NCBI RefSeq assembly: GCF_004337985.1
Contig: NC_043744.1
Coordinates: forward strand, 2,082,408-2,146,407
DNA length: 64,000 nucleotides
Direction: 5' to 3'
DNA from: Pyricularia pennisetigena
Taxonomy: Eukaryota > Ascomycota > Sordariomycetes > Magnaporthales > Pyriculariaceae
Position numbers and translations under genes: made by a program. The notes beneath the pieces are model-generated. The model saw nothing but the letters and a program-made list of their open reading frames with translations, searched no databases and was not told the DNA's origin. Below, one piece after another: positions 23,701-34,367 of this stretch (positions are counted from its first letter, which is position 1; each line of letters opens with the position of its first letter).

Positions 23701-24777
23701 ATGCCTGCTCCCGTCGATCTCCGGCTGCTGATGGTCGTACTGTACGTTTGAGCCGTGTCTGCTGAGGCCCGCTTGTCGGTTATCGTAGCTGAGGTTCGAG
23801 CCATGCCTTTCTAGACCTGCACCATTCCGGCTATCGTACGACATGTTTGAGTTGTGCCGTGGCACATGTCGGTGAGGGGGAGGTGCTGGCGGGGGCGGAG
23901 ACTCGGGGCCATCCTGCAGGTTGAGTTGTTGCGCGGAATCGAAGCTGCCCACCGATGGCCGATAAGGCTTGTAAGCGATTTCTGATGGCGCCGGAGAGGG
24001 TGCTCTTGATCCGAAAGCATCAAAACCGCCAGGGCTCACGGCCCTCCTCATTTCCTCGTATCTCTGTAATGGCGCAGGGCTCGCAGCTCTCCTCATGTCG
24101 TTATATCTTTGTGCGGGCGCAGGGCTCGCGGCCCTCCTCATGTCATTGTATCGATGTGATGGGGCAGGGCTCGCGGCTCTCCTCATATCGTCATATCTGT
24201 GGGCCGGCGCTGGGCTGACGGCACGATAAGAATTTTGTTGGTGAGCTCTAGGCGGCGCAGGACTGGGAGCTCTGGCTGCGATGCTAGTGGCAGAAGCTTC
24301 GCGTGAGTGGGTAGGGCTCTCCTTGTACGTTTCGGGCTGCTTTGCTGTCGTGTAATGCGGCGCTTTTGCATAGGCCTCGAACGGTTTTCGAAATGTCCTG
24401 GACTTTTGGGGCGTATCTTTGGGACTTGGTGTGTTGTTCTGGGGAAGCGGACTCGTGGATCTGCTCATGGGCCGGAAGTCATCTGGAAGAAGCTCGACAA
24501 AGTTGGAGGGAAAGACGCCGACCATGCGTCGATCCCTTCGTAGCCTCCCCGTCCACCAAGAACCATCGCCAGCGTTCAGACATTCGATCAAATCACCCTC
24601 GATAAACCCTAGGTCACGTTTGGACTATGGTCGTTTGCGGCACGGGTAAGTGACTTGATGCTTGACGCGGAAGCTTACTGGTATTCCCAGCTGCAGACTT
24701 ACCTCTCCTCCCCACGAGTATACAGCTCTGCACCAGCACGGGAACCGCGTCGGTAGAGGCGGTGGTGCTGGCGCCAT
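20800..24777 (-). CDS. CYK3: Cytokinesis protein Cyk3 (SH3 + transglutaminase-like)
   Basis: Two exons on the minus strand (24777-24703, 24624-20800) give 1299 residues. An N-terminal SH3 domain spans about 10-65 (CRAVYSWGGE, then GDLIECLNAGDGSWWTGRL and VGVFPSNFVELL) and is interrupted by the intron. A long disordered Ser/Pro-rich region follows, then a transglutaminase-like domain at about 820-950 and a C-terminal domain ending in LVLADRTARWCVFAEWVC. This order is diagnostic of Cyk3, which works at the contractile ring and septum in yeasts. In the transglutaminase-like fold I see candidate Cys871 (KRGCAEEYA), His914 (SNHWWNAV) and Asp929 (RMIDACL), so a full triad appears present. The acceptor after CATAG at 24625 restores an SH3 stretch in phase, while the later CTAG does not. 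It is divergent from a Sid1-like kinase. A 45-base tandem repeat lies in the disordered part. Confidence 0.92.
24030..24209 (-). repeat. Four 45-base tandem repeats inside CYK3
   Basis: Units start at about 24030, 24075, 24120 and 24165 and encode a 15-residue repeat of the form RYNDMRRAASPAPxx. A second, looser RHGSNxxYD repeat follows at lower coordinates (downstream in the protein). The Arg-Arg-x-x-Ser-Pro context suggests repeated phosphorylation sites, which is inference. Confidence 0.9.
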
Positions 24778-26494
24778 CTCATCAAGCTGTGTGGGATAGT
24801 AAAATTGCCGAAAGAGAGAGAGACCAGAAAGGCGCTGGAGTTTGCGCGGTCGACTCGCAAACAATTCTGGCTGGCGACTTTAGCCAACCAGGAATATCGC
24901 GTGACAGAGCTTGCGCAGGTCAATAAGTTGGTCGTTCAGATTGAAAGCAGCCAATGTTGCTGGCTCGTCCGTTTTTGACCAGGTTTGACTGGTGAGCAGG
25001 TAGCTTAGAGAACAGGCGGACCGAGAGAAGAAATGCTGCCAAACCAAGGAGATAACAAAAAGCAACCACAACGGTTGCGGAACGAATGAATCAATCAATC
25101 CAACGTACGGTACAACACATGAGGAACGAACGAACGAATGGATAGATGATCTAAACAACCGGGCAGGGCTCGCTCGACGTGGTGGAGGTGGTTTACCAGG
25201 CTTTGGCGAAAGGACGAGGAGCCCACATTGAACCGGACCAGGATTGTGGCCCAAGTATGAGCCCAAAAGCGGTGGACGAACCAAGCCATTTTCTGTGTTT
25301 ACTTAGCCGTTGCCATCATGGCAACGGGAGCTTTGACCAGGCTGACCGGGGTGTGGGTGAGGGGTCAAGGGGCAATCAACCCATCCCCGGCTGACAAGGG
25401 CCCCGTTTGAATTGGACGCTAAGAGCAATTGGATGCGACGAACGACACACTACCCACAAAGTAACTCAACACAAGAGACAAGACAAAGACAAACGAGTCT
25501 AATCAGGGATCTTTGTGATGGTACGTCGCGAGACGATCCGATGACCATATACATTAGACTACTCCGGAGTAGATCAGGATGTTCATTTGAAATGTCAAAT
25601 TCAACTCTAGGTCCAGCCAGTCGGTACTGGTACTCGAAACAATTCATTCCGTCAATCCCACTAAACCCAAGTAAATAAATGTCTTGTTTGCCTCGCGCGC
25701 GATGGCTTGGAAGTGACGCAACTAACAAAGAATGAAGCCCGACCTGTCAGACGCGCCCTCCGAGAAATGGAGCGGACAGGGTTTACAGTGCCTGCAAGCT
25801 GCACTGGCGTTGGAATGCAGCTGCAGGTTGTGCTAGACATCTCGGGGATGGCTGAAAGCTGCAAGAATAAGAATAAAATATTGGTCGGCGCCCTGCCATT
25901 TCTGCATCGTATTTTTCCTTCTCTCCCAAAATCGCGCCGATAATGAAATTTGCAAGCAGTTCACTCTCCCCTCAACGACCATGTTTGTTCTGTTTGTTCA
26001 GCGGCTTCACCAAAACTCAATCCATCTCAAAGCCCATGACCAGGGGTAGTCTTGCTTTCCCGCAAGCAGACAGGCACCCCAGCTCCCTAGGCCAAGGTCA
26101 GGGATCTAGCGGGTTGCCGGGCAGACACAGGCGGGCCCGTGCAAGCTCCGCGCGAATCCAAACAAGCAGCTTAATTACCGTTCGTGCGCCTGCCATCCAG
26201 ACTCCATCATCCGGGCGCACAGCTCATTGATATACAATTATTGTCTCTCGACCCTCGCAAAATCTGAAATTTTCCAAAGTCACGATCCCACCCGCGACTC
26301 CAGTTCTCCATCGCTCGAATTCGAACCCTCCTCCTTGTCTCGACCCAGACGTCTTATAGCTCCCCTGCTGCTAAGCCGAGCGGCTGCTACGTTCCTCTGC
26401 GCCATCGCGCGCGCTCGACAATCTTAGGCCAGATCTCGGTCAAGTGTTGCTGCTGGGCCGGGCCCAGTTCATCAGAGGAACACAGAATCAAAAG
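24778..26494. other. Divergent promoter region, CYK3 and GCK kinase
   Basis: This is 1.7 kb between the start codons of two divergently transcribed septation-related genes. The kinase side (about 26200-26490) is pyrimidine-rich and looks like leader. Open frames here resemble nothing known. Confidence 0.5.
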
Positions 26495-28718
26495 ATGGCT
26501 GTCGACGGAGGTCTCGCGAGCCACTACCAGGTCCTCGAGGAACTCGGGCGTACGTGCTCATGTTGTTTTCTGACACGGAGGGAGAAAGTGACTGACTAGA
26601 TACTAATATTTTTACCTTTCTTATCAACAGAGGGGAGCTTTGGTGTCGTCTACAAAGCTATCGAACGAGCTACAGGCGAGACTGTTGCCATCAAGCATGT
26701 GTGTTTTTTCCCTCCTTGGATCCCGCAACCACCACCAACAAAGACCCTCGTGCTACGTCGAGCTCCGGTTCTAATAGCTGTTTTTTTTTTTTCCATTTCA
26801 CAGATCGATTTGGAATCGAGCGAAGATGACATCCAAGAAATCCAGCAGGAGATCTCCGTCCTGAGTACTTGCGCGAGTCCTTTTGTGACACAGTACAAGG
26901 CTAGCTTTCTCAGGGGTCACAAACTATGGATCGTTATGGAATACCTCGGTGGAGGGTCATGTCTTGACCTGGTAAGTTATTGCGGTCTTGATGCAGCTTT
27001 GCTAAATGCTTACAGTATGCTAACCCAAGATCAACTCCTCACCTCTGTAGCTTAAACCTGGATTATTCAGCGAAGGTCACATAGCCATTGTTTGCCGGGA
27101 GCTCCTCAGGGGTCTTGAGTATCTCCATGCAGAAGGGAAGATTCACCGAGACATCAAGGCAGCTAATGTCCTCCTCTCAGACAAGGGCCACGTGAAGCTG
27201 GCAGACTTTGGTGTGGCCGCACAGCTCACAAATATCAAGTCGCAGCGCAACACCTTTGTCGGAACTCCTTTCTGGATGGCTCCGGAAGTCATTCAGCAGG
27301 CTGGGTACGACTTCAAGGCCGACATCTGGTCACTTGGAATCACTGCGATTGAGCTGGCCATGGGCGAACCGCCAAACTGTGAGCTTCACCCCATGAAGGC
27401 CTTGTTCGAAATCCCGAAGAAGCCTCCACCACGACTCGAAGGCAACTACAGCAAAGAGTTCAAGGACTTTGTCGCCCAGTGCCTGGTGAAGGACTCAGAT
27501 CGGCGTCCCACGGCCAAGGACCTCCTGAAGCACAAGTTCGTCAGAAACGCTGGCAAGACAGAAGCACTGCAGGAGCTCATCCAGCGCCGTCAGTGCTTCG
27601 ACGCCCAGAGCAACCGCAAATCACATCCTGTCTACTACCAGGAAACGTTGCAGTCAATTTCCCCTAAGGACGCCTCCGATGAGTGGGTCTTTGACACAGT
27701 CAAGTCGGTCCTACCAAAGAAGGCCACTGTCAGGTCTCGCAAGGTTTCGTCCATTTTTGCTGCCGAGGAGGCCATGCGCAGACTTGACGTGAAAGATGGC
27801 CCGCTGCAACCCTCCTCTCCGGCTCCCGGAACTGTCAGGCGAGCCGCCAAGCGTCAACCATCTGCCGTCCAGTACCCATCTTACAACCACTCACCGACAG
27901 GGTCAGTCATCATACACAAAAGGCCTTTGCAGCCTGATTTGTCTTTTGGGAACTCTGGGTCGACTATGCGCTTGTTCCGGCGTGTGCCTTCGGACGGATC
28001 CATGCCAGATGTGTCACCTCTCGATACGAACTTTGACAGCTTTAATGACGAAAACCGCCGTTCCATCATCCCCGTCACTCCGGTAGAGCCTTCGGGCAAG
28101 GAGGGCATCCTCGGACGACGCCTGCATTCCAAGGCTATCGAGCCAACCCTGGATGAGCTACACGCCCAGACCTCGACGTTGCAGAAACGGGAGGCTATCG
28201 CGAATCTCGCGGACGCACTGGGCCACCTCAACGCGGTCGATCCCGATGGCCTGTATCTTTTCCTCCGAAACCTTAACTCCGCCGTATCACAGGACACCAG
28301 GTTGAGCAACGCCTTCCTGCCTTCTATCACCCCGCCATCCAAGCCTGCCACCCGTGACGGCACGCCACAGGGTGCACCGCCTGTTGCGGCCGTCGCTCAA
28401 CCAACTCCTCAGCCCAGCCCGACCAAGTTGGTGCTTAGCCAAGCCAATCCTCATCTCAAGAGCCACAGGCGGCGTCAAGGAAGCAATGTGACTTCTGTGG
28501 ACGGCGTTGGATCGCCAACCAAAGTTCCCAGCGCACAGGATAGAGAGCGGGCGCATGATCTGAAGATGGCCACCCTACGCTCGAGACTTCCTGGCAAAGA
28601 GCTAGGCCCTGGCATGGAGCACTATAAGCAGCTGTCTGACGTTCTTTATGGGCGTTGGGTTCAGGGTTTGGCTGTCAGGTTCCCGGCTTTCAGTGCTGCT
28701 GCCGAGCCTGATCTCTAG
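26495..28718 (+). CDS. Ste20-family GCK kinase, Sid1/SepL-like
   Basis: Four exons (26495-26549, 26631-26698, 26804-26971, 27051-28718) give 652 residues. The kinase domain spans about 11-265: glycine loop LGQGSFGVV (17-25), Lys40 in VAIKH, HRDIK with Asp131, DFG with Asp149, and [14 protein letters not shown] activation segment. It is a Ste20-type kinase of the GCK-III/YSK group. The segments [20 protein letters not shown] and SCLDLLKPG look closest to Sid1 of fission yeast and SepL of Aspergillus, kinases of the septation initiation network that work with Cdc14. That assignment is from memory; a Kic1/Nak1 or Mst-type relative is the alternative. The C-terminal half is disordered, with a helical block at about 545-585. 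It is head to head with CYK3. Intron 2 contains a T12 run before the acceptor. Confidence 0.88.
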
Positions 28719-29442
28719 AGATTTGGACACAATGTAGCATTCCAATTCGGGTAGGCAAGGGCCCAAAAAGACGAGAATACTCCCTTCCGAGGTCCTACTG
28801 GCCACCAGAACAACTCGTTGACTTAATAAGCCTGGCAAGGCCTGCCTGGCAAGGCCTGCCTGGCTGATCACACGTGGTTCTATAATTTTGGGCCTTTCCA
28901 GTGGCGCAGCTTTCTTGAATCGCTGCTCTTTTTTTTTCGCATTCCAAGCATTATCGAGAAAACGCAGCATTGACGGGTTTAGATCCGTTCGTTATGATTC
29001 TCGCCCCTGACAGTGAGGCGGGTGGTTCATGACGACTATGAGGGGGAAATAACCTTTTACGACACTTAACGGCCGGATTAAAATGCCATGTCTTCTGTGG
29101 CCTTATGACGAGGCGGAACCCTTCTAAATGCCTTTGTTTCTTCTTTCCTTTCTTTTCTCTTTTTGTTTGACGCATATTAGCAGGAGTGTAGGATTTGCTT
29201 TGTATTGTTACCGGTAGCATTTGCCATTGGCCTTCACGTTGGAGACTTGTTTTGATCATTGTAGCACGTAGATACTTTAGATAGGTAGCTCAGCCTCTGT
29301 TACAGAGGGTATAGAAAACTGATCAGTTTCAACTTTGCTCAAACTCACCGCGAATTCAAACGTTGGTGAAGATGACGCCACAAGACTGCAGGGACACACC
29401 AGGATTTGTAGATGGCAGAGATAGGTATATCCCACGTCGATC
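28719..29442. other. Intergenic, convergent gene ends
   Basis: This lies between the 3' ends of the kinase (+) and RAI1 (-). A 14-base direct repeat is at 28831-28864. No gene is supported. Confidence 0.5.
28831..28864. repeat. 14-base tandem repeat
   Basis: CCTGGCAAGGCCTG occurs twice in tandem plus a partial third copy, about 110 bases after the kinase stop codon. It is rich in self-complementary GGC/GCC and could fold in the 3' UTR. Confidence 0.8.
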
Positions 29443-31218
29443 TTATTGCTCCAGTTGGGGCTCAACGCCAAGGGACAGTTTTATCCTCCAGTTGATAAAA
29501 TCATCAGTCAGGACCCTCCCGTGGCCAGTTTCCTCGACCTTGAACATTTCAATGACGGACGATCGTGCCCGTCTCCGGATCCGCCACACACCGTCGTCGT
29601 CCATGGTTGATCGAATCCCTGATTTTCCAAGCTGTCAGCAAGCCTGATGGCCTTGAGCGGGTATTGTCAGAGGTCAGCATCAGCACTCACAGTCCAACAC
29701 CGCAGAGCAGAAGTTGATGCAGGTATCGCCGTTCCAGGACCTCCCTCGCTGCTGCACATTGGCCGGGATGGCGCTGGTTTCCATCTCGTCCACCCGCGTG
29801 AGCTGCCCGTCTCGAGTCCGGAAGCCCACGACGATCTTGGGAACGCCCAGGAGGAAGCTCTGGATCCACCACTTGAGCAGCTTCCGCTCGAAGTTTGCGG
29901 CGTCACGATCGTTTCTCACCTCTGCAGAGGTCTTGAGTTCGACCCAGTTGATTGGGCCAGGCATGGATGGCTTCGAGTCCCAGACTAGAAGCGTTGTTTG
30001 AGTTGAGTCTTGTTAGAACTATTAAATCACGGCGGCATCACAGAGCGCTGGCTGATTGCTCACTCGCGTCGACTTCGCCTCCTATGCAGAGAATAGTTTT
30101 GCCGATTCCGGTACGCACAACCGAGCAGTACTGCTCCTTATTGTTGGTTGGCTGTTGCTCGCGGCCTTCTATATAGTCACGAGAGGTCTCACCCCATGGT
30201 CTCGGTATTGTTGATAATGTCTCAAACTTGTACCCTGCTACTGATGAGTACGTATTGCGCCGAATGGTGCGGCATGTATCGGCGCTTCACTCACCCCAGA
30301 AGGTCATGACTTCACGAGGGATTGGACTTTTCCACGGCTCTGCATCTTGAGCCTTCTTTGACTCCATACGGGAGGCATGATCCTCTTCTATGAAGCTTCC
30401 TGACCCAAGAGAGGTTAGCAGGCTTGGTCGAGCACCTTTCATGTCATTGTTAGGTGGAAACGGGTCGCCTTCACATACACACAGTTCTTGGATGGAGAGT
30501 TAGTACCACACAACTTTGGGCGAATTGGCGCAGGGGTCTAAAGGTGGAGAGAAACATATACCTGGTAAAGAGTTGCGTTGAGGTCAAATCTGCCATGGGG
30601 GAGAGTTTGATAAAAAAATAAAAAAAAAAAAATCAGCATGCCTCCTGGTCCTGTACATCTACATATCAACTGTCACAAAAGAAATGGCCACTCAAACAAA
30701 ACACATACCCATCACGGTCCTCGTAAGGCGAGGCCATCAACTTTCAAATTCTGCCTGTCAGTCAAAGCCTCGCGGCAGACCTCTGAACCCATCGCCAGAT
30801 CAAATATGCTACACCTCACCTTAGTCACAATACCACGCCATGTTACCACATGTGCATCAATCTTCTTCCCAGTCAGTTGTTCATGGGCTATAATGGTCTG
30901 CAGCAGACTGTCTATATGCTCGGCAGATGCTCCTTCGTCCAGCTTGTCAAAGCTCTCAAACCCTTCCGACAGATCGGCCCCCAGGCGGGGTGGGTAATAC
31001 CATTTCATTGAGCTGTCGTCCAGGCGAAACTTGTGGTCGGCATCGTAGGAAAAGCATGCGAACTCCTGTAGCGGGTTTGGGTTGTTCAGTTCGTGGATAT
31101 ACCCCGGGCACGGCAGGGTGATGATTCAAATTTAATTCACCTTAGGCCGTCGCACAGGCTCACTTTGCCCAGCGAATTTCGATATCGGCTGCACTTGAAA
31201 CGTAGCATGGGCCGACAT
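29443..31218 (-). CDS. RAI1: Decapping nuclease Rai1 (DXO family)
   Basis: Minus strand; exons 31218-31141, 31065-30820, 30740-30709, 30589-30562, about 30399-30295, 30234-30064, 29984-29691 and 29618-29443 give about 376 residues. The start MSAHATFQVQPISKFAG, YYPPRLGADLSEGFESFDKL, VVTWRGIVTK, TFWGYKFETLS, IGGEVDAIWDSKP and NWVELKTSAEVRND are Rai1 signatures. The catalytic E-x-D (GGEVD) and the ELK motif are both present, so the metal-dependent active site looks intact. Rai1 removes incomplete or unusual 5' caps in the nucleus and in yeast stabilises the 5'-3' exonuclease Rat1. One junction is not settled: the exon ending at 30562 (NATLYQ, phase 0) and the exon carrying SFIEEDHASR (acceptor at 30400, needs phase 1) do not fit by one base. 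A microexon, another acceptor at about 30389, or a base error could explain it. Confidence 0.88.
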
Positions 31219-34200
31219 GGTGCAAGCCGGGGAGTGTCAACTGGTAGTGCAGCCTAAGGCGATCGGGATCTGCACAATAGTCACGTTTGATTTATGAACT
31301 GGCTCGACAGTGGATTTATGCCCCGGCGACCGTTTTGTTCATCAATGGGTAGGTTGGCGATTCGGGATCTAAGCTTCATCGCATACTGTAGTAGAAGCGC
31401 TGTAGATAGCATGGAGCTAAGGTCTGGGATCGGCGCGCAATTGATTTTGGGCTTGTCGGGGTCCATCTCCTAGCAAGCGCACAGTGCCTGAGGGCGTGCT
31501 ACTTGCCAGCCAGGGACGACAAGCCTGCCCCGGCAAAGCCTTTGTGCCCCGCTGAAGGGTTGAATTCAGAGCAGACAATCAGAAATCGTAGTGGCGCAAA
31601 CTGACTATGGTCAATGGAGCAATAATGCTTATTGTTTCTTCGATGTTAGAAATATAACCCAAGATCTATGCTGTAGATTTCATAGGTTGAGCCGCTAAAG
31701 AGCAATCGTCAATAGTTGGGTCAGTGCGTAATGTACAGTAATATTGCCCATGGACGTTATGTACTTTTAAGTACTAAGAAAGATGCTAGAGTACTTGAGT
31801 ATGGAGACTATCCTGCCTTGCAAACTGTGTTAACCAGAAAGCAGTATGCCATTGTCACTGTATGATCTACTTGAGATCGGGTGGCACGGGCTACCGTGGC
31901 GTTCAACAGCCATGCATGGCGTCGTTCACGGCACCACGATTCAATTTTTTTCCCGCCTCACCTCCACTATTTTATCAGCATGTTTTTGTTCTCAAGTAAT
32001 CCCGAGGAGGTCTCATATTCACGGCAGGTCGCCTCCGGTAGGCTGCTGTATTCTGTGGACTCGCCTGAGGGGAACACAGAGATGCATCCGTGAAACCAAT
32101 CAATGAAAAGCAGTCAAATTATCGACTAGAACCAGAATAGGACTTTGATCTGCAATCGCGTGGCAATTTCTCCAGTTACGCTACGATGTTTTGTGCAGCG
32201 CAAATCATTGTGTCGAAACAAACATCTATCAAGTAAATGGTTGTCAAGCCGGAGTGAGGAGAAGACGACGAAGGGCATCAATTAAATTAGAAGAAACCTC
32301 GTAATTGCGCTATATAAAAAAAGACTTATTGCAGAATACGGAAGGCAGGACAGCGCTTCAACAGCACAAAAAAGAGGCCGCCAGAAATTAATATAGAATA
32401 GAAATAAGCAAGGACAGGATTGTCCGAGATACAAAATAAATCAATTGGCGCTGTAGAAGGGTGCCTTGGGTGGCGGGATGAAACACTCTAGCGTAGTTCA
32501 ATCTGAATTTGAAAAAAAAAAAAAAAAAAAAAAGGTCCAAAGTACTTTGGTAAGGTGTCTACCACTAACTTTACTTTAAGGTAAGATGGATATTTATAAA
32601 TGGGATTCAATTGTAAATACAGTAAGCGACCTTGAAGCAGAAGAAGAGCCGCCATCGAATATTCGTAGCTCAGAGTCCAGAAGACGACCTAATCGTCCGG
32701 GCGCTAAAATTAGGCGTTTGTGCTCACTCGGTTGAGGCTAAGCCTTCTGCGCCGTCTATTTGACGAGAAGATCCCCTGCCGTTTTACCCCTGAACCGGCC
32801 CCTGAATTGCACGTTGCGGTGTGGTGAATGTTGGAGGTCGATTCCACATCTGCGCAGATTTTCAGACTTTTCGTGTCAGACCACACCAGAACCTAGCTGG
32901 CTTTCTCGATTGCATTACATTTATCGGCGAGACGAAGAGCCTTCCTGACGCGACGTAGTGTTGCTAATGAGATGTAGATCACACTGGATTATCTCCGTAC
33001 AAAGACTGGATCATATGATGACAAAGCCCACAGAAAAAGAACTGACTGCCTGTCGCCCGATGTGGTGGGGGACAAAGTTGATTTGAAAATTTTGGTTTAG
33101 TGACGTTGGCGAGAAGCCAAGATCGAGGTAACATTGACGGGAGGGGTGGAGTTTTGAGGGCAAGCTCTAGCGACCAATGACCGACAAAGAGCCGGGTGTG
33201 GCTTGCAACGAGGCCGCGTGCTACAGACAAAGTCTACAGATATCTACTTGGAGGATACAGTAAGTAGAGGCAGGAAAACAGGTACCTGCCCTAGGCAACG
33301 TGCCTGAAGTGGTGTACAGACCGTAAGGTACACACCAATAAGGTCAACCTCCACAGGCTACCAATCTGACGGATATACTGCAGGCTGTATTTAGCATTGC
33401 TACTATTCCCGAATGGCCTGCTGTGATAACCGTAGCATGAACGAAAATACTCAAGCAATTGAACGACACATCCATCCAATGACTGAGCATTCTATTGATT
33501 GCATTACCATGGACTTGATTTATTTAATCAATGGACCAGTCCCTACGTCACTACCACCTGCAGTCAAACCGACGCTCGCAGCGTAGTATTCGAGCTGTGG
33601 CGTCGTCGTGGCTGATGTGCAAGGTGCTTCTGGTGCTGTCTTACCCTGTCTTTTATTGGTCCGTGCTGCTGCGTGCTTTACAACGGTCGGCACTGAGATT
33701 AGCACTCATCCAACCAAAGTGGGTCATTCCTGACAATCTCCAATTCACCCCTTCCTGTGATTTCCGCCCATCGCCAGGCTCCTTGACGAGACATCACTGG
33801 GGACTTACCGGGGTTTGTGCATCTTTTCTCCTTTTCTTTTTTTGGCTTGACTTGACTTGCGGCAACCAGCCATCGTCGATAAAGATTCATCTTTGGCTTC
33901 TTTCCCACCAAAGTCGCATTCCGTATCTCGACGCTGGCTCATCAAACGCTCCTGGCAGCTCTTTCGCGTCTTCTGTTTTTATTTTGTTTTCTTTTTTTGC
34001 CCACCGGCTTTTCTACTTGTTTACGTCTCTCGTTCAAGCCCGACCACTTTTTATCAACCATTCTTAATCGCGCCTGGGATCCCACGAGTAGGAAACCCCC
34101 CGCGAACAATCTGTTTTAATAAACAAGTCTCGTCTCAGTTGAAAATCCTGTCACCTTCAATATCCCATCCCGCCCGCTCGGGAAAACCAATTTCGGTCTC

Positions 34201-34317
34201 TGCGCCCGCGACCTTGTCTGCCGCTGACACAAGCCGACGATCCCGCACCCTCGACCGCACGATTCGATACAAACAACAACCAAGTTCTATTGTCGACCGT
34301 GCAAACAGTCGTCCAAC
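31219..34317. other. Divergent intergenic region, RAI1 to KNR4
   Basis: About 3.1 kb. The middle (31600-32700) is AT-rich, with an A run at about 32513-32533 and a short palindrome of GTACTT and AAGTAC near 31760. From about 33600 to 34317 the plus strand becomes pyrimidine-rich, typical of a fungal promoter and leader for KNR4. A 178-codon open frame at 33531-34067 lies in that biased sequence and has no family resemblance, so I treat it as chance. Confidence 0.45.
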
Positions 34318-34330
34318 ATGTCTAATTCGT

Positions 34331-34367
<37 letters not shown>

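Noticed and set aside
30507..30537. 31-base RAI1 microexon that would solve the phase conflict
   Set aside because: It would require an upstream intron of about 24 bases, shorter than any fungal intron seen here, and adds residues foreign to the family.
33531..34067. 178-codon open frame before KNR4
   Set aside because: It lies in pyrimidine-biased leader sequence, which favours long Leu/Ser/Phe-rich chance frames.
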